42,298 bases of DNA from Solirubrobacterales bacterium 67-14 (GTDB lineage: Bacteria; Actinomycetota; Thermoleophilia; Solirubrobacterales; 70-9), in contig MKST01000003.1 in the NCBI GenBank assembly GCA_001897355.1, positions 299,695-341,992 on the forward strand. Direction: 5' to 3'. Under the pieces are notes generated by a model. It had not been told where the DNA came from. It was given only the letters and a program-made list of their open reading frames with translations, and did not search any database. Both the position numbers and the translations under genes were made by a program. Below are positions 32,223 to 41,784 of the stretch, piece by piece (within the stretch, counting starts at the first letter, position 1; the number at the start of each line of letters is the position of its first letter).

Positions 32223-33428
32223 CTACCGTGCGGACCAGGGTGCCGCCCCGGCCAGGATCTTCTCGCTGTAGTCGGCGAACCCACCGGCCGAGATCGCCTC
32301 GCGGGCGCCGCGCATCAGGCGTTCCATGTAGGTCAGGTTGTGGTCGACCAGCAGCCGGACCGCGGTCAGCTCCTCCGACTTCGAGATGTAGTTGAGGTAG
32401 TCCCGGTCATAGTCGGCGCAGGCGATGCAGGGGCAGCCCGGGACCAAGGGCTCGCGGTTGCCGACCTCACCCGGCTTGCGGACGTCGATCCGGAAGCGCT
32501 TGTCGGGCAACGGGGCCAGGGCCATGCCGTGGCGGGCCAGGCGGGTCGGGACCGCGCAGTCGAAGCCGTCGAGGCCGATCGCGATGCCGCGCATCAGGTC
32601 ATCCACCTCGCCGATCCCGAGCAGGTGCTTGGGCGCTTCGACCGGCAGGTGGGGCACGGTGAAGCCGAGCACCTCGGCCATCTCCTCCTTGTCACGGCCG
32701 AGCGTGCCGCCGATCGAGATCCCGTCCACGGCCGAAGCGGATACCGCGGCGCACGATTCCTCGCGCAGGTCGGCGTGGGTACCGCCCTGGATGATCCCGA
32801 AGACCGCCTGCCCGGCGGGGCCGTTCGCCTCGTGCCAATCGAGGCAGCGCTTCAGCCAGCGGTGGGTGCGTTCGGTCGAGCGGGCCGTGTACTCGCGGTC
32901 GGCGTGGAAGGGGGTGCACTCGTCGAAGACCAGGGCGATGTCCGAGCCGAGCGCCGCCTGGACCCGCATCGACTCCTCCGGCGAGAGCATCAGCTCCGAG
33001 CCGTCCTTGTAGGACCGGAAGCGGACCCCTTCCTCCTCGATGCCCAGCGTCTTGGCCAGGCCGTACATCTTGCGCCCGGAGCCCTTGATCTCCTGCGAGA
33101 CCCCACCATGGGCCAGCGAGAAGACCTGGAAGCCGCCGGAGTCGGTGATGATCGCCTTCTCCCAGCCCATGAACTCGTGGAGCCCGCCGGCCGCGGCGAT
33201 CCGTTCCGGACCCGGGGCGACCAGCAGGTGGTAGGTGTTGCCGAGCACCAGCTCGTAACCCATCCCCTCGATCTCCCGCGACGACATGCCGCGGACCGAG
33301 CCCTTGGTCGCCAGGGGGATGAAAGCCGGGGTCTCGACCGGCCCGTGCGGGGTCTGCAGGGTGCCGCGCCGGGCGTCACCGTCGCGGGCGTGGATCTCGA
33401 AGGTCAGTCGGGCCGGGTCGTGGCGCAT
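32223..33428 (-). CDS. tgt: Queuine tRNA-ribosyltransferase (tRNA-guanine transglycosylase)
   Basis: The 401-residue enzyme exchanges guanine 34 for preQ1 in GUN anticodon tRNAs. Visible motifs are LATKGSVRGM, TDSGGFQVFSLA with the catalytic Asp, DECTPFHADREYT, and the zinc site CPCIACADYDRDYL with a later His in LLVDHNL. It is full length. No other queuosine genes lie in the window. It lies 16 bases after gpmI on the same strand and may be in the same transcript as the exporter genes. Confidence 0.97.
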   Translation of the reverse strand: MRHDPARLTFEIHARDGDARRGTLQTPHGPVETPAFIPLATKGSVRGMSSREIEGMGYELVLGNTYHLLVAPGPERIAAAGGLHEFMGWEKAIITDSGGFQVFSLAHGGVSQEIKGSGRKMYGLAKTLGIEEEGVRFRSYKDGSELMLSPEESMRVQAALGSDIALVFDECTPFHADREYTARSTERTHRWLKRCLDWHEANGPAGQAVFGIIQGGTHADLREESCAAVSASAVDGISIGGTLGRDKEEMAEVLGFTVPHLPVEAPKHLLGIGEVDDLMRGIAIGLDGFDCAVPTRLARHGMALAPLPDKRFRIDVRKPGEVGNREPLVPGCPCIACADYDRDYLNYISKSEELTAVRLLVDHNLTYMERLMRGAREAISAGGFADYSEKILAGAAPWSAR

Positions 33429-33444
33429 CAGGCCACCCTACGCG

Positions 33445-34968
33445 TCAGTCGCGGACGATGAGCGAGCGGCCGGTCATCTCGGCCGGTTGGTCGATGCCGA
33501 GCAACTCGAGGATGGTCGGGGCGACGTCGGCGAGGATGCCGCCTTCGTCGAGGCTGAAGCCCTCGGCGGTGACTATCACCGGGACCGGGTTCAGCGAGTG
33601 GGCCGTATTCGGGGATCCGTCCGGCTCGAGCATGTTGTCCGCGTTGCCATGGTCGGCGGTGATCAGGCAGGCGCCACCGGAAGCCAGCACGGTTTCTACG
33701 ACCCGTCCGAGACAGGCGTCGACCGACTCGATCGCCTTGACCGCGGCCGGGATCACGCCGGTGTGGCCGACCATGTCCGGGTTGGCGAAGTTGATGATCC
33801 CGAAGCGGGGCTCGTCCTCTTTCCAACCGGCGACGAAGGCGTCGGCCGCCTGGTTGGCGCTCATCTCGGGCTTGAAGTCGTAAGTGGGCACGTCACGGGG
33901 TGATTCGACCAGGCGCCGGTCCTCCCCCTCCCACTCCTCTTCACGGCCACCGTTGAAGAAGTAGGTGACATGCGGGTACTTTTCGGTCTCCGCCACGTGG
34001 AGTTGCTTGCCGCCGTCGTCCGCGATCACCTGGGCCATGGTCACCTTGGGCCGCTCCTCGGGGAAGGCGACCGGGTAGGGCCAGCCCTCGCGGTATGAGG
34101 TCATCGTGGTCAGGGCCAGCAGCGGCCCGCCGGAGCGGGTGAACTCGTCGAAGTCGGGGTCGGCCAGGGCCCGGGTCAGTTCGCGGGCGCGGTCGGGGCG
34201 GAAGTTGATGAAGATCGCCGTGTCCCCCTCCTGGGCGCCGTCGTAGCCGGCGATCACGGTCGGCTTGATGAACTCGTCGGTCTTCTCGTTCGCGTAAGAA
34301 TCGGCGATCGCCTCGCCGGCCGTGGCGGCCGAGGGACCGGCGCCGTGGATGATCGCGTCGTAGGCCAGCTTGACCCGGTCCCAGCGGGTGTCGCGGTCCA
34401 TCGCGTAGTAGCGGCCGCTGACCGTGCCGATCCGCCCGGCCGAGCGCAGCCAGCGCTCCAGTTCCTCGACGTACTTCGCGCCGCCGTGCGGCAGAGTGTC
34501 ACGGCCGTCGGTGATCGCGTGGAAGATCACGTCCGGGACGCCCTCCTGGGAGGCCAGTTCGACGCAGGCCTCCAAGTGCTCCCAGCCGGAGTGGACCCCA
34601 CCGTCGGAGACCAGGCCGATCAGGTGCAACCGCCCGTTGCCGTTCACCGCCCGCCGGCAGGCGTCGACCAGGGCTTCGTTGTCGAAGAACTCGCCGTTGG
34701 CGACGGCGCTGTCGATCCGGGCCAGGTCCTGCTTGACGATCGCTCCCGCGCCGAGGTTGAGGTGACCGACCTCGGAGTTCCCCATCTGGCCTTCCGGCAG
34801 GCCGACGTCCGGGCCTTGGGCGCTGAGCTGGGCCGTCGGGTACTGCTCCCAGAGCCGGTCGAAGTTCGGCGTCTCGGCCAGCGAGACCGCGTTGCCGGGG
34901 CCGGGCGGGGCAAGGCCCCAGCCGTCGAGGATGATCAGCGCCGCGGAAGGAACGGGAATGGTTGCCAT
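33445..34968 (-). CDS. gpmI: 2,3-bisphosphoglycerate-independent phosphoglycerate mutase
   Basis: The 507-residue enzyme interconverts 3- and 2-phosphoglycerate using two Mn ions. It shows the alkaline-phosphatase-superfamily metal ligands: D15 in LDGWG, S65 in GNSEVGHLNLG (phosphoserine), HAITDGRD, and TADHGNAD near the C-terminus. It is full length. It follows tpiA in the same direction with an 18-base gap. Most well-known actinobacteria use the cofactor-dependent enzyme instead, so this is mildly unusual. Confidence 0.97.
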   Translation of the reverse strand: MATIPVPSAALIILDGWGLAPPGPGNAVSLAETPNFDRLWEQYPTAQLSAQGPDVGLPEGQMGNSEVGHLNLGAGAIVKQDLARIDSAVANGEFFDNEALVDACRRAVNGNGRLHLIGLVSDGGVHSGWEHLEACVELASQEGVPDVIFHAITDGRDTLPHGGAKYVEELERWLRSAGRIGTVSGRYYAMDRDTRWDRVKLAYDAIIHGAGPSAATAGEAIADSYANEKTDEFIKPTVIAGYDGAQEGDTAIFINFRPDRARELTRALADPDFDEFTRSGGPLLALTTMTSYREGWPYPVAFPEERPKVTMAQVIADDGGKQLHVAETEKYPHVTYFFNGGREEEWEGEDRRLVESPRDVPTYDFKPEMSANQAADAFVAGWKEDEPRFGIINFANPDMVGHTGVIPAAVKAIESVDACLGRVVETVLASGGACLITADHGNADNMLEPDGSPNTAHSLNPVPVIVTAEGFSLDEGGILADVAPTILELLGIDQPAEMTGRSLIVRD

Positions 34969-34986
34969 GACTGCCTGAGAAGTTTC

Positions 34987-35745
34987 CTACTCGGCGGGGG
35001 CGGCGGCAACGATCGCGCCGAAGTCGGCCGGATCGAGGGCGGCACCACCGACCAGCGCGCCGTCGATGTCGGGCAGGGCGAGCAGCTCCTCCGCGTTGCC
35101 GGGCTTGACCGATCCCCCGTAGAGGATGCGGACCTGCTCCGCCTTGTGGGGGTCGCGGGAGCGCAGCAGGTTGCGGATGAACTCGCAGGATTCCTGAGCC
35201 TGGTCCGGAGTGGCGGTGAGGCCGGTGCCGATCGCCCAGACCGGTTCGTAGGCGATCACGACCTTGGCCAGGTCGTCGGTGTGGATCTCGGCCAGGTCGG
35301 TCAGCACCTGGTGGGAGAGCACCGACTCGGTGTCGTTCGACTCGCGCTCGGCCTGGGTCTCGCCGACGCAGAGGATCGGCTCGAGGCCGGCCTCGATCGC
35401 CTTCGGCACCTTGCGGGCCAGGGCCTCGTCGGTCTCGCCGAAGAACTGGCGCCGTTCGGAGTGGCCGAGGATCGCGCCGTCGACCCCGATGTCGAGCAGC
35501 ATCGGGGCGGAAACCTCGCCCGTGAAGGCACCCGAGTCCTCGTAGAACATGTTCTGGGCGGCAACCCGGACGGGCGTGCCGGCGCAGCGCTCCGCGACCC
35601 GCTGCAGGGCCAGCCACGGCGGGCAGAGCACGACCTCCGCGCCGTCGGCGGTCTGGGTCGGCAGGAAGGCGTCGAGGAACTCGTCCGCCTCGGAGGCAGT
35701 CTTGTTCATCTTCCAGTTGGCGGCTACGTAGGGTCGGCGGCTCAT
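34987..35745 (-). CDS. tpiA: Triosephosphate isomerase
   Basis: A 252-residue (beta/alpha)8 barrel enzyme interconverting dihydroxyacetone phosphate and glyceraldehyde 3-phosphate. Catalytic N10 and K12 (AANWKMN), H95 (LGHSERRQFF) and E167 (AYEPVWAIGTG) are all present, and GGSVKPGN forms the phosphate-binding loop. Starts at ATG 35745, 20 bases downstream of pgk. Confidence 0.98.
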   Translation of the reverse strand: MSRRPYVAANWKMNKTASEADEFLDAFLPTQTADGAEVVLCPPWLALQRVAERCAGTPVRVAAQNMFYEDSGAFTGEVSAPMLLDIGVDGAILGHSERRQFFGETDEALARKVPKAIEAGLEPILCVGETQAERESNDTESVLSHQVLTDLAEIHTDDLAKVVIAYEPVWAIGTGLTATPDQAQESCEFIRNLLRSRDPHKAEQVRILYGGSVKPGNAEELLALPDIDGALVGGAALDPADFGAIVAAAPAE

Positions 35746-35765
35746 TTCCTGCCTCTTTCGTCGAA

Positions 35766-36959
35766 TCAGTTGTCGTTGAGGGCGGCGACGCCGGGGAGCT
35801 CCTTGCCCTCCAGCAGTTCCAGTGAAGCGCCGCCACCGGTTGAAACCCAGTCCACCTGGTCGGTCAGGCCGAACTTGACCAGGGCGGCGACCGAGTCACC
35901 GCCGCCGACCACCGTGTAACCGGGCGCGGCGGCCACGGCTTCGGCAACCGTACGGGTGCCGGCCGCGAAAGGATCGAGTTCGAAGGCGCCCATCGGTCCG
36001 TTCCAGAGCACGGTGCCGGCCGCGGCGACCCGGCGGGCGTAGTCCTCGGCCGACTTCGGGCCGATGTCGAGCCCCATCCAGCCTTCGGCCACGTCCACGC
36101 CTTCGGTCGAGTCGGTTTCGGTCTCGGCGGAGAACTCGCGGCCGAGGGCGAGGTCGGTCGGCAGGACCAGTTCACAGTTGCCGGCCGCGGCCTTGTCCAG
36201 CGCTTCCTGGGCGAGCGGGATGTCGTCGTCGTGGCAGAGCGAGTCACCGATCGAGTGGCCCTGGGCCTTGTAGAACGGGAAGCACATCGCCCCGCCGATC
36301 AAGATCTGGTCGGCGATCTCGAGGAACCGGTCGATCACCCCGACCTTGTCGGAGACCTTGGCCCCGCCCAGCACCACGACCAGCGGCCGTTTCGGGTCGG
36401 TCGCGACCGAGGTCAGGTTCTCGACCTCCTTCTGCAGCAGCAGCCCGGCGTAGGCGGGAAGGTCGGCCGCGACGCCGGCGGTGCTGGCGTGGGCCCGGTG
36501 GGCGGCGCCGAAGGCATCGTTCACGTAGAGGTCGGCCAGCGAGGCGAGACGCTCGGCCAGGGCCGGGTCGTTCTCGGTCTCCCCCGCTTCGTAACGGGTG
36601 TTCTCGAGCAGCAGGATCTGACCGGGTTCCAGCGTCTCCGCCTTGGCCCGCGAGTCTTCCCCGCCGACGTCGGCGGCCATCTCGACCGGCTGGCCGGTCA
36701 GCTCGGCCAGCCGCTTTGCGGCCGGGGCCAGGGAAAGCTCCGGCACGACCTGCCCCTTGGGGCGACCGAGGTGAGAGCAGAGGATGACCTTCGCCCCCGC
36801 GCCGGTCAGGTACTCGATGGTCGGCAGCGCAGCCCTGATCCGGGTGTCATCGGTGACCTCTTCCCCGTCGAGGGGGACGTTGAAGTCGACGCGGACCAGG
36901 ACCCGCTTGCCGTCGACGTCGGCGTCCTTTACCGACGCCTTGCCGAAAGCCATTTCCAA
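35766..36959 (-). CDS. pgk: Phosphoglycerate kinase
   Basis: A 397-residue enzyme transferring phosphate between 1,3-bisphosphoglycerate and ADP. Standard features: RVDFNVPLDG, ILCSHLGRPKG, VNDAFGAAHRAHAST, VLGGAKVSDKVGVI, NGPMGAFE and GGGDSVAAL. It is the second gene of the gap-pgk-tpiA-gpmI set, 19 bases after gap. No unusual insertions are seen. Confidence 0.98.
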   Translation of the reverse strand: MEMAFGKASVKDADVDGKRVLVRVDFNVPLDGEEVTDDTRIRAALPTIEYLTGAGAKVILCSHLGRPKGQVVPELSLAPAAKRLAELTGQPVEMAADVGGEDSRAKAETLEPGQILLLENTRYEAGETENDPALAERLASLADLYVNDAFGAAHRAHASTAGVAADLPAYAGLLLQKEVENLTSVATDPKRPLVVVLGGAKVSDKVGVIDRFLEIADQILIGGAMCFPFYKAQGHSIGDSLCHDDDIPLAQEALDKAAAGNCELVLPTDLALGREFSAETETDSTEGVDVAEGWMGLDIGPKSAEDYARRVAAAGTVLWNGPMGAFELDPFAAGTRTVAEAVAAAPGYTVVGGGDSVAALVKFGLTDQVDWVSTGGGASLELLEGKELPGVAALNDN

Positions 36960-36978
36960 CTCCTCGGAGCCGTCTGGC

Positions 36979-37983
<1,005 letters not shown>

Positions 37984-38083
37984 CTACCGCCTCCTGAAAA
38001 GACTGGGTTGGAAAACTCCGATTACAACTTGGATTCTACGGGCCGACCCCTTCCCGTGCCCCCTCCCTCAACCGGGCGAGCGA

Positions 38084-38200
38084 CCACCTCGATCCCCGGT
38101 GGGTCGGATTCGGAGGTGGGACTGAGCCAGCGAGATTGAGGAAGTGGTCCGTATATGACCAAAAACTCAATCTCGCGAGAGCAGACTCCCGAGACTGCTC
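38084..38200. repeat. Cluster of three inverted repeats upstream of the gap operon
   Basis: Between the VOC gene (ends 38245) and gap (starts 37980) three hairpins occur in a row: ccacctc with gaggtgg (38084-38090, 38113-38119); gcgagattgag with ctcaatctcgc (38130-38140, 38166-38176), enclosing tggtc/gacca (38145-38149, 38157-38161); and gagcagactc with gagactgctc (38179-38188, 38191-38200; nine of ten pairs). tctcgcgaga (38171-38180) is a self-palindrome. They could include the VOC terminator. The rest of this 264-bp gap shows no gene. Confidence 0.7.
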
Positions 38201-38244
38201 AAATTCTCAATGGCTCCTGGGCGCGTTGCCCGACTCCGCCCGGG

Positions 38245-38607
38245 CTAGTCTTGGGAGACGGTGATCTCTATGTCGTGGCCGTCCGGGTCCCGGAGGAAGG
38301 CCGAGTAGGAGCCGGAGCCGTGAGCGCTGGTTTCTCCGGGCTGGGCGACGTTGGATCCGCCGGCGCGGCAGCCGCCTTCCCAGGCGGCCTTGACCGCGGC
38401 GATCCCTGGGGCGCCGAGGCTGACCATGGTCCCTTCGGCCCGGACACCGGTCCGCTCGGTGATGAAGACGAGGGGCCGGGAGATGCCGTAGCCGATCGCG
38501 TCTGAGCCGTTTACGTGCCGTCGCCAGCCAAGTGGCGAGAGCAGCGAGTCGTAGAACGAGGCGGCGCGGGGCAGGTCGGAAACTTCGAGAACGATGTGGT
38601 GAATCAC
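38245..38607 (-). CDS. VOC-superfamily (glyoxalase/bleomycin-resistance-like) protein
   Basis: The 120-residue protein has the beta-alpha-beta-beta-beta repeat of the vicinal oxygen chelate fold: MIHHIVLEVSDLPRAASFYD at the start, and FLRDPDGHDIEITVSQD at the end, with metal-ligand candidates His in MIHHI and Glu in DIEIT. Members include glyoxalase I, dioxygenases and thiol-antibiotic resistance proteins. No substrate can be named. It lies 85 bases upstream of the TSUP genes on the same strand. Confidence 0.85.
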   Translation of the reverse strand: MIHHIVLEVSDLPRAASFYDSLLSPLGWRRHVNGSDAIGYGISRPLVFITERTGVRAEGTMVSLGAPGIAAVKAAWEGGCRAGGSNVAQPGETSAHGSGSYSAFLRDPDGHDIEITVSQD

Positions 38608-38692
38608 GATCTTCAGGCTAGTGGAGATGCAACAGAACGGTGTTTTGCGCGTTCTGGTATCCGGGTCGTCTGGTCGGGCGAAGGCCGGCCGG

Positions 38693-39130
38693 TCACGGCT
38701 CGATGGCGTCCGCCGGGGTCGGGGGCTCCTCGGCTTTCAAGGACCGCTGGGACGGGGTCCGCTTCGCATCCCGCAGCAACTTCAGGCCGACGATCGTCAG
38801 CAGCACGGCGAAGCAGATCTTGAGCGCCTGACCAGGCAGATGCAGGGCGAGGGCCGAGCCCGCGATGCTGCCGAGCACTCCGCAGAGACCGATCTTGAAC
38901 GCCTTCCTCAGGTCGACCACACCGCTCTTGTAGAGCGACCAGGTTGCGACGATCGCGGTCGGCAAGACGACCAGCAGCGAGGTCGCCTGCGCTTCCTGCT
39001 GGGTCAGGCCGACCGCCAGCACGAGGAAGGGAACCATGAAGATGCCGCCGCCCACGCCGAGCAGTCCGGCGAGGGTGCCGCTCATGACCCCGAAGGCCAC
39101 CAGGAGGATCAGGAATGGAGAGAAGTCCAT
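38693..39130 (-). CDS. Half-length TSUP (TauE/SafE) permease, partner 1
   Basis: A 145-residue membrane protein with about four transmembrane segments and GTLAGLLGVGGGIFMVP, the repeat signature of the sulphite/organosulphonate exporter TSUP family. Full-length TauE/SafE proteins are about 250-270 residues with this signature in each half. Here only one half is present, and the other is the adjacent gene. ATG at 39130 follows the neighbour's stop by one base and is chosen over a longer in-frame start at 39253, which overlaps that gene. A Lys/Arg/Glu-rich tail follows the last helix. Confidence 0.8.
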   Translation of the reverse strand: MDFSPFLILLVAFGVMSGTLAGLLGVGGGIFMVPFLVLAVGLTQQEAQATSLLVVLPTAIVATWSLYKSGVVDLRKAFKIGLCGVLGSIAGSALALHLPGQALKICFAVLLTIVGLKLLRDAKRTPSQRSLKAEEPPTPADAIEP

Positions 39131-39131
39131 C

Positions 39132-39512
39132 TCAACCCTCCAGCACGAGCAGCAAGGCAGCGACCAGGAGGAAGAAGCCAAAGGCGAATTTGAGAGGCCG
39201 CTCCGATGCTTTGGCGAGCAGGCCAGCCCCGATCCGGGCGCCGAAGATCGCACCGAGCGTGAGGGCTAGTGCGGCGAGCGGGTCGACCTTGCCCGCCTGC
39301 CCGTAGACAACCACGGCGACGAGGCTGATCGGGATGATCGCCGCGAGGCTCAGCGCATGCGCCTCACGCTGGGCAGTACCCAGCCAGAGGACCATCAGCG
39401 GCACCATGACCGTGCCCCCGCCGATTCCCAGCAGCCCGGAGAGCAGGCCGCCGATCATGCCGATCGCCAAGTAGTAAAAGCTTTCGCGGCCCCTGAACGC
39501 CCCGCTGCTCAT
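39132..39512 (-). CDS. Half-length TSUP (TauE/SafE) permease, partner 2
   Basis: A 126-residue protein with about four transmembrane helices and GLLSGLLGIGGGTVMVP, the same signature as partner 1. Together the two genes supply both pseudo-repeats of a TSUP transporter, so a heterodimer is expected (inference). The start ATG at 39512 lies four bases inside the gamma-glutamyltransferase gene's stop region (ATGA-type overlap), so it is coupled to that gene. Substrates of the family include sulphite, sulphonates and other anions. Confidence 0.82.
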   Translation of the reverse strand: MSSGAFRGRESFYYLAIGMIGGLLSGLLGIGGGTVMVPLMVLWLGTAQREAHALSLAAIIPISLVAVVVYGQAGKVDPLAALALTLGAIFGARIGAGLLAKASERPLKFAFGFFLLVAALLLVLEG

Positions 39513-41083
39513 CGATCGCCGTCCCTGGTGACGACCAGCCCACTGCCGTCTGCCCTCGGGTCGCTGGCCACCGCGAGATCTCCGCCGATCGCGGTCGCCA
39601 GCTGAAAGTGCCCGACCGTTTCGTCAAGCTCGCCGATTTCTTCGACCCCGATCCCCGATCGTTCGAGCGACGCCCTGGCAGCCGCGGATAGGCCGGGCTC
39701 GGCCAGGATGACCTCGGATTCGGAACCGGCATCGAGACCGCCGACCACAAACCGTGGCGCCAAGACGGCGGCCTCCGGGGACTCGCCGTCGAGGCGCCGG
39801 AGCAACAGCTGGGTGTGGATCTGCGGCTGCGCCCGGCCGCCCATCGTCCCGTGGGCCGAGAACTGCCCGTCGCTCTCGCGCAGCAGGACAGGCATCAGGG
39901 TGTGGGCCGGCCGTTTGCCGGGTGCGATCAGATTCGGTGAATCCGGATCGAGCGAGAAGCAGGCCCCCCGGTTCTGGCAGACGATACCGGTGGCCGGCTC
40001 CAGGATCCGTGCACCGAAGGCGTGGAAGACGCTCTGGATCAGCGAGACCGCCCGTCCTTCGGAGTCGACCGCGACGACCGCGATCGTGTCGCCGTCCGGC
40101 CGGGGACGCCGCTCCCGTGGCACCGGTGAGGCCTCGATGCCCCGCCGCGCTGACTCGGCGATTGCTTCGGCATGCGCCTCGGAAAGCAGCGATTCGAGGT
40201 CCGGTTCGGCGAAGGCAGGATCGGCCAGATACCGGTCCCGGTCGATCGACGCCAGACGGAAGACCCGCGCGAGCAGCCCTTCCTCTCCCGATCCCGGCGA
40301 AAGCTCCAGGACCTCCAGGGCGGCGAGGATCTCCAGAAAGGCGAACCCCTGAGAACCCGGAGGGGACGTCATCACATCCCGACCTCGAAACCGGCCGCGG
40401 AGTGGTTCCGAGAACCGAGGTTCGTGGGCGGCCAGATCATCGGCCGTCATCGCCGACCCTGCGCTGGCTAGGCCCGCTGCGAAGTCCCGGCCGAGACCGC
40501 CTCGGTAGAAGGCGGACGGGCCATCGGCCGCGATCGCCTCCAGGCTGCGGGCCAGGGCCGGCTGACTCAGCGTCTCGCCCGCGGAAAGGAGGCTTCCATC
40601 GCGGACGAAGATCGAGTTCATTCCGGGATCGGTTTCGATCTCAGACTGATGGTCGGCGATCGAATTAGCCAACGAAGGAGCGACCGAAACTCCGTCCCGG
40701 GCCAGCCCGATTGCTTCCTCCAGCGCCTCCGCCAGGGTCCGTCTGGCACCCAGCGAGGCGAGGGCCTCCCAGCCCGACACGGTTCCTGGCACCGTGACCG
40801 TCTCCACCCCGCCCACCGGCATCGAGCCGTGGCGGTTGAGCAGACCCTGCACGTCGGTTGCTGCCGGAGCCGCGCCGCTCGCGTCGATCGCCGTGACCGA
40901 TCCGTCGGGGTCGGCGACCAGGGCGAAGAGATCGCCGCCGATCGAGCACATGTGGGGGTAGGTGACGGTCAGAGCTGCCGCAGTGGCAAGCGCGGCGTCG
41001 AGCGCGTTGCCTCCGGCCCGGACCGCTGCCGCTCCCGCCTCGGTGGCCACCTCGTGCGGTGAAGCTATCGCGCATCGAAACAT
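39509..41083 (-). CDS. Gamma-glutamyltransferase-like Ntn hydrolase, no signal peptide
   Basis: The 524-residue protein has the gamma-glutamyltranspeptidase fold, made as a precursor that cleaves itself into two subunits. The nucleophile Thr333 lies in GDTIAVVAVDSEGRAVS, where the small subunit would start. SPHEVATEAGAAAVRAGGNALDAALATA is the typical start, PGSQGFAFLEILA and GTMGGRAQPQIHTQ are also characteristic. There is no signal peptide, so it is cytosolic, like the glutathione hydrolase/YwrD or cephalosporin acylase-like branch. Its stop overlaps the TSUP gene, and its start overlaps the livF stop. Confidence 0.92.
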   Translation of the reverse strand: MFRCAIASPHEVATEAGAAAVRAGGNALDAALATAAALTVTYPHMCSIGGDLFALVADPDGSVTAIDASGAAPAATDVQGLLNRHGSMPVGGVETVTVPGTVSGWEALASLGARRTLAEALEEAIGLARDGVSVAPSLANSIADHQSEIETDPGMNSIFVRDGSLLSAGETLSQPALARSLEAIAADGPSAFYRGGLGRDFAAGLASAGSAMTADDLAAHEPRFSEPLRGRFRGRDVMTSPPGSQGFAFLEILAALEVLELSPGSGEEGLLARVFRLASIDRDRYLADPAFAEPDLESLLSEAHAEAIAESARRGIEASPVPRERRPRPDGDTIAVVAVDSEGRAVSLIQSVFHAFGARILEPATGIVCQNRGACFSLDPDSPNLIAPGKRPAHTLMPVLLRESDGQFSAHGTMGGRAQPQIHTQLLLRRLDGESPEAAVLAPRFVVGGLDAGSESEVILAEPGLSAAARASLERSGIGVEEIGELDETVGHFQLATAIGGDLAVASDPRADGSGLVVTRDGDR

Positions 41084-41784
41084 CAGTTCTCTCCCAGGTA
41101 GGCACGCTTGATCATGTCGCTGGACAGCAGCTCGTCGGCGCTGCCTTCCGCCGCGATCGAACCGTTGACGAGGACGTAGGCTCGACTGGCGAGCCTGAGG
41201 GCGGACTTCGCGTTCTGCTCGACCAGCAGCACCGGGGTACCGCCCTGATGCAGTTTTCCGATCAGGTCGAAGACTTCCGAGGCGACCAGCGGCGCCAGGC
41301 CCATCGAGGGTTCGTCAAGCATCAGCAGCCGTGGGTCGCGCATGATCGCGCGACCCAACGCGAGCATCTGCTGCTCACCTCCGGAAAGCGTGTAGGCCTG
41401 CTGGTTCCGGCGCTGATCGAGGATCGGAAACAGCTTGCTGGTCCGATCGAGATCCTCACTGACCCCGCTGCCCCGGCGCCAGGTTGCGACCAGCAGGTTC
41501 TCCCTCACGGTCATGCGCGGAAAGACGTTGCGGCCCTCGGGCACGTGGACCAACCCGGCCCGCGCCAGCGCCTCCGTCGGACGGGAGGTCGCGTCCGCCC
41601 CGTCGAACTCAACTCGGCCGTCAGAGGCCTTGATCAGCCCCGAGATCGTCCTCAGGAGAGTGGTCTTGCCGGCCCCGTTGGCGCCGATCAGGGCCACGAT
41701 CTCACCGGGACCCACCTCCAGCGAGACGCCCTTGAGCACTTCGATGCCGGCATAACCGGCCCGCAAGTCGGAAACCCTCAACAT
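41083..41784 (-). CDS. livF: Branched-chain amino-acid-type ABC transporter ATPase LivF
   Basis: A 233-residue ATPase of the HAAT (branched-chain/hydrophobic amino acid) class: Walker A GANGAGKTTLLRTI, signature LSGGEQQMLALGRA, Walker B LLMLDEPSMGLAP, H-loop VEQNA. The HVPEGRNVFPRMTVRENL segment is typical of LivF. It is coupled to LivG upstream (start and stop share base 41784). The ggt-like gene starts on the same base as its last, so these genes form one operon. Relatives may instead import amides, urea or peptides. Confidence 0.93.
   Translation of the reverse strand: MLRVSDLRAGYAGIEVLKGVSLEVGPGEIVALIGANGAGKTTLLRTISGLIKASDGRVEFDGADATSRPTEALARAGLVHVPEGRNVFPRMTVRENLLVATWRRGSGVSEDLDRTSKLFPILDQRRNQQAYTLSGGEQQMLALGRAIMRDPRLLMLDEPSMGLAPLVASEVFDLIGKLHQGGTPVLLVEQNAKSALRLASRAYVLVNGSIAAEGSADELLSSDMIKRAYLGEN

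Noticed and set aside
39132..39253. Longer start at 39253 for the first TSUP half, overlapping the second half
   Set aside because: The extra 41 residues are Ser/Cys/Arg-rich and lie in another frame of the neighbouring gene; ATG 39130 directly follows that gene's stop.
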